Source of the DNA: Cryptomeria japonica
Taxonomy: Eukaryota > Streptophyta > Pinopsida > Cupressales > Cupressaceae
Direction of reading: 5' to 3'
DNA: 64,000 nt
Assembly: GCF_030272615.1 (NCBI RefSeq)
Contig: NC_081412.1
Span: 474,493,657-474,557,656, forward strand
A program made the position numbers and the translations under genes. Under the pieces are notes generated by a model that saw only the letters and a list, made by a program, of their open reading frames with translations, did not search any database and was not told where the DNA came from. Positions 12,763 to 22,760 of this stretch are shown here, in pieces. The stretch's first letter is position 1, and each line of letters begins with the position of its first letter.

Positions 12763-13035
12763 GATTAAATACCTTTTATTGCCTTGGGTGGATGATTGCT
12801 TGGAGTGTGCTTGCTTCTTGCTCGAAATGCCTTAGCTCAGAATCTTCGCACTCTCTAAAAATTTGAAACCACGGTGAAATGAAATGGAGCCAAAACCTTA
12901 TTTTTATAATGTCTTTTCACCATCTACCACATTAATTGAATGCTGGTAATAAGTAATTTTCAACTTCTTGTCTCTAACTGAGGGAATAATTAGCACATGT
13001 GTCATTTGATTGCCAAACCCTCAAGGAAATTTTCT
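12763..13035 (-). other. Spacer between D ORF1 and ORF2
   Basis: About 270 bases, AT-rich, stops in all minus frames, no recognisable motif. It may be a short intergenic spacer or carry translation or splicing signals for ORF2; nothing in the sequence decides this. Confidence 0.4.
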
Positions 13036-14192
13036 TCAATTAGATGAAGAACTTCCTACCGGTGGAGCACTGCTCTGTCCTGCTAGTGAAGCATCACTTT
13101 GTCCTACCAATGAAGCATTGGTTGGTTCTATTGGTGGAGAAGTATTCCCAATATTTAGATCAGCTTTTCTAATCCATTGTTTTGAGAATTCTTGCTTAAC
13201 CTCTTCAACTTTTTCTTTACCTTTCAAGCTAGCACTTTTGTTGTCTATCGGTGTTCCTTTAATTCTATAAAATTTTGCAATATGCCTAATCTTGTTACAT
13301 GCATAACAAGTTACATTATTCTTCTGAATAGCTTTCTCATAACCTATGCTGGTTTGTGTTCTGCATTGATTTGATAAATGTCCAAATCTTCCACAAAAAT
13401 AACATCTCACATTCATTCTGCAGTTTTCAGAGTTGTGACCAACTTTGTTGCATTTTGAACATTGACCGATGGGTGTATTGATATTCTGATAATTCTAGAT
13501 CTACATTCATTTGCTCTATGACCATACTTATTACAATTAAAGCATTTTCCATTGAATTTATAAGCATTAGGTTGTCTTACCGGTTTGCTGTGATCCTGAG
13601 TATTTGCAGTATCGGAGCTTTCACCAACTTCAAAGTCAATTCCAGAAGTGTCACCTTTAGGTTTTTGATTCTTCAGCAAGGTACCAAGTTCCTCTGAGAT
13701 TTTCTTGAATTTTTCTTTGTGTTGATTTGCCGTTTCTAGTTCTCTTTCCAAGATTTCTTTTTGTCTCATCAGTTCATTTGAGTCATTTTGAGTATGCAGC
13801 ATGTCTGTTTTCAACATGTTCTTTTCATAGCTAAGTCTTGTGTTCTCATTTGCTGCATCACTTAGTCTTCTGGTCAATTCTTCTTCATTCTTCTTTCTAT
13901 CCTCAATCTCTTTGCAAAATCTCATAGTCATATCCTGCATTTCATTTTTTGTTGTCATGATCTCTTGTTTCAACTTGCTTATCATATCATTAAGTGATTC
14001 CTTTTTATCATTCTCATTTTGCAATTTTTCACAAAGTTTTCTTCTCTTATTTCTTGCAACAGTAAAATTTTCTTGAAGTGCCTGAATGATATCCTGAGCT
14101 GCTCTTAAATCATCTTCTAATTTGATATTTTTCAATTTCTCTGCATCATAGTCTATAAGAGCTCCTTCAAGTTGCTTCATCAAATTTTCCAT
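13036..14192 (-). pseudogene. Element D ORF1: coiled-coil protein with four zinc knuckles (gag-like)
   Basis: Start chosen at the ATG at 14190-14192 (M-E-N-L-M-K-Q-L-E-G), about 60 bases inside the PBS. Residues ~1-190 are heptad-rich and charged (KLKQEIMTTKNEMQ, EILERELETANQ), predicting a long coiled coil. Knuckles follow: CFNCNKYGHRANEC near 13535; CSKCNKVGHNSENC near 13455, recovered only by allowing one frameshift at about 13490; CYFCGRFGHLSNQC near 13390; and CYACNKIRHIAKFY near 13300, with the last Cys replaced by Tyr. The tail is Ser/Pro-rich. CCHC knuckles bind nucleic acid, so an RNA-packaging (gag nucleocapsid) role is likely, but a typical capsid domain is not evident. Decayed by at least one frameshift. 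Confidence 0.65.
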
Positions 14193-14249
14193 CTTTACTG
14201 GTGTCAAGATCTTCCTCAAGTTGTTAGGCTTCTGAAAATAGAGGACCAA

Positions 14250-14262
14250 GCTCTAATACCAA
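14250..14262 (-). other. Primer-binding site of element D
   Basis: Minus strand TTGGTATTAGAGC next to the LTR CA end. This matches the plant initiator-Met tRNA PBS (TGGTATCAGAGC) with one change, and it is identical to the PBS of element A. Confidence 0.75.
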
Positions 14263-14263
14263 T

Positions 14264-15068
14264 TGTTAGGGGTCCCACAGATATTGAGAGGAGGGGTGAA
14301 TCAGTATCTGACTGGTAATAAGAATTTCTTAAGTTAAAACATGCAAAACATAATATAATAGTGTACTGGTATGCAAGAAATAAAGCAATAAACAGAATCA
14401 AGAACATCCACATCAAAAGTACACCATAACACAAGATGTTTAACAAGGAAACCTAGTGTGGGAAAAATCTCGGTGGGATTTGTGACCCACAATATTCACT
14501 CACTGGCCAATAAGAGAATATTACTTACAATAGGGGCCTGCACATGCAGGAAGGCCAACTGCCTAGAGCTCACTGCTCAATGGGAAGTCACACTGACTTA
14601 CAATAAGGATTATACTAATCCAATGAATTGTATTGCTTTACAATAGCATCTTCAATGCCAGATTCAGTACCGGTTCCTGCTTTGTTCTTTACATATACCC
14701 TTGACCTATATTTCACACATTAGGTCTGCCTAATATTTTCCTTTTTGCTCCTACTTCACTTCTACAAATGTCTACAATGATCTCCTTTATATATAAGAGT
14801 CATTTTACAATTTTCCAAGTCGGCTTACAATAATAAACAAAATATTACATAACAAAAATCCTATCGGCCTCTGTGCCGGTGCTGGTGTCCTGAGTGCCGA
14901 TGTAGAGTGTGATCTGTTGATGTCAGTGCTAATGCTGGTACATTGTCTTGTCGATGTAATGCTTTGCCAGTATGATGTCTTGTCGGTGCCATAGGATTGC
15001 AAGGTTTCCATCAAAGACAAAACCTTCAATCACATACAATGTCTCATTGGAGTGTGCATATGCCAACA
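14264..15068 (-). repeat. 5' LTR of element D
   Basis: 805 bp, TGTTAGGGG to GCCAACA, matching the left LTR. Contains the TATA-like motif at 14785-14795 (minus strand) and the block AGGGGCCTGCACATG (near 14535), also found in the LTRs of E and, diverged, A. Confidence 0.9.
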
Positions 15069-16374
15069 AATTCTGCATCCCAAGTCATCTAAGCCCTAAC
15101 CAGTTCAGACTCCCCTTTATACGGGACAATCTATGAATATTAAAAGAACAATACCCTACCACTCGACCTATCTCATAACCAAAAACATGGCTTCATCTGA
15201 CAAGCTCCCCGTTATACCTTAACCGCTGACACCCTTTACCATCGAGGTCTAGATGGTACTCTTCTTCATTTCCTCGATCATAAAGAATCTAACTCTGCCT
15301 TACACGAGCTTCACGAGGGTATTTGTGGTATGCATTCAAGTGGTCCTACTCTTGCCAAGAAACTTCAGAGAATAGGATATTACTGGCCGATAATGGAGAA
15401 AGAGTCTTATTAATTTGCAAAGAAATGTCCTAAGTGCCAAATTCATGGCAATCTTATCCATGCACCAGCATAGGAGCTGCAACCGCTTACCACATCTTAG
15501 CCTTTCTATCAGTGGGGACTTGATTTGGTAGGGAAAATCCATCCTTATTCTTCAAATGGACACAAGTTCATTATCACTGCAACAAATTATTTCACAAAGT
15601 GTATTGAAGCAGTCCTGGTGACCACTGTAACTGGAAAACAAATCGCCTCATTTATTCTCAATTATCTCATTTGCAGATATGGCATTCCCAATTCCATCAT
15701 CATCGATAACGAGCATCCTTTCAAAAATCAAGAGGTACGAGAGCTATGTGAAAGATTCAAAATCCAGCATCGCTTCTCTACACCTTACTACCCACAGGGG
15801 AATGGTCAAGCAGAAGCATCAAATAAAATAATCTTGAAAAATCCTCAAGAAAATAGTAAATGATGCGGGAAAGGATTCGCATGGACAACTCAATCTGACA
15901 CTCTAGGCATACAGGACTAGTATTCAGACACCTACAGGGGCTATACCATTTTCATTGGTGTATGGATCAGAAGCAATTCTACCTCTTGAGGTAGAAATTC
16001 CATCTCTCAAAGTATCTTTGAAGGGCTTCATACCAGATGAGGAATATCGAGTCAACAAATTACATGAACTAGAACTTATGGATGAAAAATGATAACATGC
16101 CTATGACCATCTCAAAACATACCAACAGTGAATGTGTACAAGTTACAATCATAGAGTCATCCCTAGGGCTTTCAAAGTTGGTTATCTTTTACTAAAGGAA
16201 AATCTTTGAAATCAAGAGGATCGAGAAAAGAAGGGGAAGTTTGAACCTAACTGGTTGGGTCCTTTTGTCATCCTATTAGCCTATGGATCAGGTGCCTATC
16301 AGTTAACAACCTCAGAAGGGGATGTGCTCAACGAACCAACCAACAACATCCATATGAAGAAATTCTACACTTGA
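15069..16374 (+). pseudogene. pol: Ty3/gypsy integrase (element T), decayed
   Basis: Resumes directly after element D. The N-terminal zinc-binding region reads HELHEGICGMHSSG at about 15305-15345, then CPKC near 15429 (HHCC finger). The catalytic core has WGLDLVGKIH (first Asp, ~15515), IIIDNEHPF (second Asp, ~15705) and GNGQAEASNKII (Glu, ~15800-15830). A C-terminal GPY/F-type module follows: PNWLGPFVI at 16240-16275, then AYQLTTSEGD, ending with TGA at 16372-16374. In-frame stops lie near 15095, 15205, 15411, 15471 and 15917. The enzyme inserts cDNA into the genome. DDE residues are present but the frame is not intact. Confidence 0.85.
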
Positions 16375-17859
16375 GTCGTCCAATGCACGGAAAAAGCGAA
16401 AAAATACAAAAAAAAGAAAAAAAATCATTAAAAATACAAAAAAGCAAAAGCAAAACAAAAAAGTACAATAAACCAAGTAGTTAAAACTTGGCAATAGGCA
16501 CTATTTGTGAGAGAGCATATCCTCCATCTATCAGTACTTATATCTTTGATCCATCTAGTCTCATCTAAAAGCCATCACCAGAACACTTGTTAAATGCAAC
16601 ATTATCGCGGACATACTTAGCATAGTCATTGTTCTTGATTATTCAAAAAACAGTTCTCCATATCATATCCCACCATGGCTTGGTGATCAACATGTATATC
16701 CACATCGATCTATATCTATGAATAGAGGCAACATTCCTCTCACTTTAAGCATTACCAACAACAAACAACAAGGATCGCAACATGCTATAGAAACAATATC
16801 AACATCTGATCATCAGGCTAGAAAACAAGACTATTATCCAACTACAACTTTAACACACACATGATGGATGATTTTCTGAATTATAATTTTTTTACATATG
16901 GCATGAAGTTTTGACTATTTTTATATCTTAAATTTTGCATCATTAGATTTCCAAAGCTACTCGAGGATGCATCAAGCTAGAGAAGTGACGAAGGAATCTG
17001 ATATTTTTGTTTTTTCTGTCTGTGAGGCGATCATTTGTTCGGTGCAAATTTGTCTTGAGACATGATTGTAAACATATCATTGAAGACATTTTCCACTTTT
17101 CACATACAAATGGTTAACTCTTGTCTGTTTTATGCAAGTAGCACTTAGGTCGTGTCTTGGTTCAATTATACCTCAATGCTTGTGTCGTCTTGCAATATCA
17201 AACATCCATGTAAGTTTTACTCAGATCATTATGGTTCACTTATACCATTGGGCTTGTATAAACTTTCAACATATCAAACCTCAATGATGACAAACAAAAA
17301 TAGAGCATAAACAAGTGACTAACAGGAATGACAACGACAAGAATTAAAGTGATCATTTAGTTGCATCTCATTTTAAATGTTGCATTTAGTTGCATATCAT
17401 TTAAACAAAATTTAGCTACATATCTTTTTACATCTTGCATTAGTACCACATCATTATCATTATCATATATCTCATTTTCAAGATACATTTCACATCATTA
17501 TCATTATCATAAATCTTGATTTCAAGATACATCTCACATCATTATCATTATCATATATCTCATTTTTCAAGATACATCTCATAAATCAAAGAAATCAATG
17601 CAAATACATCATCACATTCTCATCTTATCATAAATCATACATCATCATCAAAATCAAGAGCATTTTTGTCTAAGCATCACAACATCATCATAAAATCATC
17701 ATATCAATGCATATCATCAATCATCATCAATAACACATGTGGATCAGAGAAAATTAGTGTTATATATCTATATATCTCAAAAATGGTCGAAATGTACAAG
17801 GGATATCATGTCTATCAAAATACAACAAAATGATAAAAAATACAATAGAGATAGGTCTC
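16375..17859. other. Long non-coding spacer downstream of T pol
   Basis: AT-rich with no sense ORF. Holds an A-rich run (16390-16470), the 44-bp tandem repeat at 17448-17581 and many CATCAT/ATCATA words to about 17740. It separates pol from the antisense PMD ORF, as in Tat elements with extra 3' ORFs. Confidence 0.5.
17448..17581 (+). repeat. Three tandem copies of a 44-45 bp repeat
   Basis: Units start at 17448, 17492 and 17536, each beginning acatcattatcattatcat and ending in aagatacat(t/c)tc. Copies differ at a few positions. No known function. Confidence 0.85.
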
Positions 17860-19760
17860 TTAGGTATGACTATCTCTTGATGCTAATGGTCTCATAGTAG
17901 ATGTCCCAACCCCTAGATCCCCACCAGGTAGATCACGTCGGTTAGGCCCTGTAACACCTCTACTCTTTGTCCTCGTATGACTGCCAATAGATTGACTGGC
18001 TGCATAGCTAGGAGCTCTGTGATCTCTAGGGACCACCTCCTCATATAAACACCTGTAATACTCGGCCTCCTTGGCCATGTACCATATCTCCCTCAACATG
18101 TCCCACATCGGGGCACCATCCACCGCTCTCTCCAATCTCTTAGCAAGATCCTCTGCCTGGCCCCGATGCTCTCTCTCTATATTTTGCTCTACAATAATCT
18201 GCGTAATCTGGCGTTGTTGTGCTAGCACTTGTGCCTATAGCTCCTGCACTAAGACCTGTAGTGCTCTAATATGTGAATCTTGTCAATGGGTGGGTACCCT
18301 AATATGAATGAGTACCTATGTCATATTCCCACCCATACATGTCCCTATAGAGGTAGAACATTAGATCTCCTGCTCTGGGCAGGTTTCTTAACATCCTCTA
18401 TACCACCTACCACCGCTAGCACTGCACCTACCCTACCAACCCCACCAGCACCAAGAATGAGCCCTCCTCCTTCTCCTCTATCTCCCCCTCATCCTCTATC
18501 TAATCCACCATCTCGACCACCTCCTCCACCATCATCTCCACCTCCATCTCCTCCCTCCTCTCCCTCCCCATATCTCTATCTGGCTCCCCCTCGCCTTTGT
18601 GGTTGCTCATCCTCATCATCATCAAAGGCATGTAGCATCTTTGTCAGATCAGATCTCCATGCCACTGCATGTGCCATGAAGTACGCTGCAAAATCCTTTG
18701 TCATCCCCACATCCACGGCCCCAGCTCCATAATCCTAGATCTGTCTTGCCAGTGTCATATACTCCTGCACCATTGCTACACTGTCTAAAGTGGGCCCCCA
18801 CTCTGGCACATCCTATCTCTAGCGAGCATATAAACAAGCTCCCTGTGGAATCCCCTGTTGTCTACCATACTATCATTGAACACGACTATGCAAGAATCAC
18901 TCGATAGTAAAGGGCGTCCACTCGATCACGTACCTCAACATATAAACATAGGGCATCTCTAGCCTATCCTCTACCCACACCTTACAATCCATGTATGGTC
19001 TCCAAATGACTATATCGATGTCATCCATTACCCTTTTCCAATGCTCTAGTTTTCTCAGCTTCCGTTTGACAACTATACTTGTATATCTATAAGCATATGC
19101 TCACCCAATTGGCTATCCTTGTCTGCAAGTGGCCTCGCTAAAGGAATGTGCTCCCAAGCCCACACCTGTAGTAATATCACCCCAGCTGATAAACTGATGT
19201 ATCCTAGATACACCTCTTGGTGAAGCTCTTTGTAAAGGTGGGATAACACACAAGACCCCCATGCGAACATGCATCCTTGCATGACCATATCCTCTAGCAC
19301 CAATCCCCATCCTACAGCTAGTCCCTTCGACCTATGGTTGGGACACAGAAATCCACCAATGAAACCTGCTAGTACTGATGGTAGTGGAGCATAATCAAAA
19401 TCCATGAAATCTTGCAAGGGGATCACATAGCCATTGATTTGATCATCCTGGAAGATGTGATAGAGAGCTTATGTCCCACCCTCCTCAGTCTTATCGTATG
19501 GAAACAAGGCCCCAACTATAGGAATCTATAGAATCCGATAACAGTCCTTTGGGGTGACTGTTATCTCACCCGTAGCCAAGTGGAAGGTGTTTGTATCACT
19601 GTGCCACCTCTCTGCCAAAGCTGTCAACAACCCCCAGTTAATGATATATCGAGGCATGTCTAGTAAGGATGATAAACCGCATCTCTCAATCACATCTCTA
19701 TCTGCCTGTGATAAGAAAGGAATCAATGATCATGGTCTCAGAAACCTCTCTCGCGATTGA
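17860..19760 (-). pseudogene. Antisense plant-mobile-domain (PMD-like) ORF in element T
   Basis: Opposite in strand to gag-pol. The N-terminal half is one frame from about 19760 to 19073 with stops near 19730, 19526 and 19470. It reads INWGLLTALAERWHSDTNTF near 19635, then FHLATGEITVTPKD, then CMFAWGSCVLSHLYKELHQE and ILLQVWAWEHIPLARP near 19145. These are hallmarks of the plant mobile domain (PF10536, 'aminotransferase-like' PMD), found in plant transposon-associated and some host genes. Coding similarity continues past 19073 (RLEMPYVYMLRYVIEWTPFT near 18940) with shifts, then a Gly/Asp-rich tail around 18450-18620, and a final open piece 17860-18228 with charged helices. No upstream start was fixed; the first open piece begins at a TTG. 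Tat elements elsewhere carry antisense ORFs between pol and the 3' LTR. Its function is unknown and this copy is broken. Confidence 0.7.
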
Positions 19761-19879
19761 AGCACGCCAAGCTCTGCCTGCAAAACAACGAGTGTCCATC
19801 ATCAGTTCCCAAATCTATCTGATATATCCAATCAAAGAAAAATCAAACTGAAACAATGAAGCATCTCAAGAACACGACA

Positions 19880-20310
19880 TCAATCAAAGAGCCATATCAC
19901 AAGCAACATATTGAAAGCAGCATCAAAGATCCATAATGCAAGCATCAAATCAAGACCCATATCAAAAATTTGATCCATATCGAAAATCAAGACCCATATC
20001 GCAAGCATCATATCAAAAATATGACCCATATCGAAAAGCAAGACCCATAACACAAGAAACTCAAGACCCATAAAGCAAGTAACTCAAGATCCATAACATA
20101 AGCAATCAAATCAGGACTCATAATGCAAGCATTAAATCAAGATGCATATCAAAAGTACAACAAGGACCCATATCGAAAGCATCAAATCAGGAATCATATC
20201 GGAAATCAAGAAATCGGGACTCATATTGGACATCAAATTCATATCGCAAGGGAAACATCAAAGATCCATATCAAACTCAAAATCAGGATCCTCATCAAAG
20301 CAATCAATCA
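19880..20310 (+). repeat. Degenerate ~20-30 bp repeats with core AGACCCATATC
   Basis: Repeated aagacccatatc / gatccatatc / gacccata words, followed by variants of gcaagcatcaaatca, occur about 15 times with irregular spacing (e.g. 19950, 19968, 19989, 20023, 20040, 20063, 20165, 20265). It looks like a decayed minisatellite inside element T. Confidence 0.65.
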
Positions 20311-20504
20311 GCTTGGCACTTCATATTGGAAGCATTTTCAAAAGGACTCCAAATCATCATATCAAAATCATACATTATCACACCAAGAAAAACATTGGCT
20401 CAAGACCCATCTCAGAACAATCAGCAAATGCGTATCAACCCCTAAGTCACCTATCTCATCTATCTCGACTCATAATGATTTCTTCACCATCCCTTTTTCA
20501 CCCA

Positions 20505-20830
20505 TTTTGGACCCTACGCACTAAACCAGGGCTCCTATGTGCTAAGCTACTACTTATGCACTACCCTTCTTCACCAATGCGCTAGAAACTTTACCCTATG
20601 CGCTAAAACCCCCTACGCACTAGCCTGTCAACCCTACGTGCTAAAACCCCCTACGCACTACTTTATCTACCCCATGCACTCTCTTGTACACCCTATGTAC
20701 TAAAACACGTGACACGCTTACCTACCCTACTGATGCACTACAGAAGGCTACTCAGATGCTAACCTACCTAGGTTTACCCTATGCACTAACTTGTCTATCA
20801 TATGCACTATGGAAATCAATCTACACGCTA
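20505..20830 (+). repeat. Degenerate short repeats around ATGCGCTA/ACGCACTA
   Basis: About 16 copies of ctatgcgctaa, ctacgcactaa or ctatgcactaa spaced 15-25 bases. The core is the reverse complement of the tagcgcat core at 1056-1430. Confidence 0.65.
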
Positions 20831-21152
20831 AAATGACAATTTTTAAACCAAAAAAAAAAACGTGATCAAAACAGGCAAAATCAATTAAAAAATGTGGAAA
20901 GATTTGGACCACATATAGGTAGGCCATACGTGGTGAGCCTCCTATATTGACGGACGTGCTCAAATCGGTGCGAATCATATGGAATCGACATCTTCGTCAA
21001 AGCTCAAATGTCACAATCACAAGGAGACAAATGTGCAAATGATAAGAATCAAATCACTTTTTACCTTTTCATAGGGTAAAGTCAAGAAGGTTAATAAGTG
21101 CAGCATGTATTTTCCTCACTTTTTCATTTTTTAACCTTATCAACGTCATTTT

Positions 21153-21264
21153 CGGGAGATGAATCAATAAAATGCATTCAACATAGTCAAAATTTTCACA
21201 ATGCAATTAATCCAAAAATGCTCATCACATCGACAATTTTTCAAAATCCTTGATTCATCTCCCG
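21153..21264. repeat. Perfect 15-bp inverted repeat, 82-nt loop
   Basis: CGGGAGATGAATCAA at 21153-21167 pairs with TTGATTCATCTCCCG at 21250-21264. It lies about 100 bases upstream of the proposed 3' LTR of T and can form a stem-loop in the element's RNA. Confidence 0.75.
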
Positions 21265-21361
21265 AGGGGGCATCATATCAGCATTTCAACACAAACAACA
21301 TATCCGACAATTTTTCTTTGAATCAACATGTGCACACACGTCACTTCAAAGAGAGGCAAAA

Positions 21362-22760
21362 AGTAGAGGTATAAATCTGACCACTTTCCTAAGTGAATAT
21401 TTAATATTCATTTTAACCTCATTCATCTATTTAATTAAGTTCTTTATATTCATCTATTTGATTAAATAAATTACTCAATTTATTTAATTAAGTTCACCTA
21501 AACCTTTTCTAGCCTTTGATTAAATAAATCACTTTATTTAATTAATTCCCCTTCTCCCTTTTTAATTAAATTGATCCTTGCAAATAAATAAATCTAATTT
21601 ATTTATTTAAATCTCCCACTTGTATTTACGCAAGTTGCATCTATTTTTTTGAGATATAATTTTATTTTAATTAAATTCCTTTTTCCTCCACTTGCATTTT
21701 GCTACATCTCCCACTTTCCTCTTTAACCCCTTCTAGATACTTATAATCACTTCCAATTTAGCCTAATCCATCTCCTAAATATTGTCACAATCCTAAGAAA
21801 AGAGAAGTCACTTCTCAAAGCCTTCAAAGTCTTTAATAATTATTAAAGGCTTTATGTCCTCAACAAGTTAACCCTCAAAGTCTTCCTAACCATTAATGGT
21901 TAACTCAACCTTCTTGCATGATTGGAGACTTTCTCTCTAACTCAACCCTCATCTAACCCAAGGGTCTCATCAAGCATTGATGGATTTAATCTTGGTTATC
22001 CCTTTAACCCTTTCACAATATTTTACCCCTTGGGTAAAAGCTTTATCCAATGGATAACCCTAGTCTAACGTTAACCCTTACCTCCTAAGGTAACCTTCAT
22101 GTCTTCTCAAGTATTTAATGCCTCTTTCATCTCCTCTCAAGAAACCTCTTGTTGAAAATTGTCACTATTTCAGTGGTGAGAATTGTAAACATGGATTGAT
22201 TAACTTCCAATCCTGGCTCTTGTTAAGATTATCCAATCTTGACCATCCATTGCCCTATTTTTCCTATAAATAGAGCTCTCATTCTCTCATTTTCATATAT
22301 CCAAGTTTTATGTATCTAACTTATAGTCATTTTGCTAATCATCTAGCCTCTCTATGATAAATAATCTTAATAGCATTTAGAAACATTTTTAATATCATAG
22401 CATATCCATGTTAGACTAGTATATCTTGTTAGGATAGGATTACTAATCTTTATCATAGCATCATATTCATACTAGTTTAAATCATTCTACTTTCAATAGC
22501 ATACATATCTAGGAATGCATTCATGCTTATAATTAAACATGAATCATTCTTGGAATTGTCATTCCTAAGTCACTTTGCTCAGTGATCTGAGAGAAAAGAC
22601 ATTGACTTTAGGGATCCTGTGAGATAGAGAACAATGGGACACCCCTTGGGAAGTTGAGCTAGTAAATATAGTTCCTATAACTTGCACCAAGAGTCTCATT
22701 GGTGTGTGGACATTTTGAAACTAACTTTCATGTTTATGTCACCCTCATTTCCCGCACACA
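21362..22760 (+). repeat. Probable 3' LTR of element T
   Basis: A purine-rich tract (AAAGAGAGGCAAAA, 21348-21361) precedes (A)GTAGAGG, which I read as a mutated TGTAGA LTR start. The sequence ends at CCCGCACACA (22760). Inside is a clear TATA box at 22265. No partner LTR is in the window, so the ends are not confirmed. Confidence 0.45.
22265..22272 (+). promoter_or_regulatory. Putative TATA box of T LTR
   Basis: TATAAATA within CCTATAAATAGAGCTC, followed by a pyrimidine-rich CTCTCATTCTCTC typical of plant transcription start regions. Confidence 0.55.

Larger units (their letters stand above)
8445..15068 (-). mobile_element. Element D: pol-less LTR retrotransposon (LARD-like) inserted in T
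   Basis: Two LTRs (8445-9273 and 14264-15068) flank 5 kb in - orientation. The PBS (minus-strand TTGGTATTAGAGC, 14250-14262) lies next to the right LTR, and the PPT (9274-9300) next to the left one. Flanks are AATTA (8440-8444) and AATTC (15069-15073), a 5-bp target-site duplication with one change, and T's coding sequence resumes across it. The interior has a zinc-knuckle ORF and a ~1,030-codon ORF but no protease, integrase, RT or RNase H that I can detect. It is therefore non-autonomous. Its terminal signals match those of copia elements A and B, so copia enzymes probably moved it (inference). Confidence 0.85.
1..22760 (+). mobile_element. Element T: Tat-lineage Ty3/gypsy retrotransposon (5' end outside window)
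   Basis: Domain order on the + strand is gag, aspartic protease with G-patch-like tail, RT, RNase H, a second RNase H, integrase, then a long spacer with an antisense ORF and a probable 3' LTR. RT before integrase defines Ty3/gypsy; the extra RNase H and the antisense 3' ORF are known traits of the Tat (Ogre-like) lineage. No 5' LTR or primer-binding site is visible, so the 5' end lies before base 1. Element D (8445-15068) splits the copy between RNase H and integrase. Every coding part carries stops or frameshifts, so this is an old, non-functional copy. Boundaries on the right depend on the LTR assignment at 21362-22760, which is only moderately sure. Confidence 0.75.

Noticed and set aside
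17448-17740. tRNA or structured RNA gene in the CATCAT-rich spacer
   Set aside because: Simple-sequence repeats explain the pattern; no cloverleaf or box A/B motifs.
18280-18732. A Pro/Ser-rich 150-codon + strand ORF
   Set aside because: It is the complement of the Gly/Asp-rich tail of the antisense PMD frame; low complexity explains its length.
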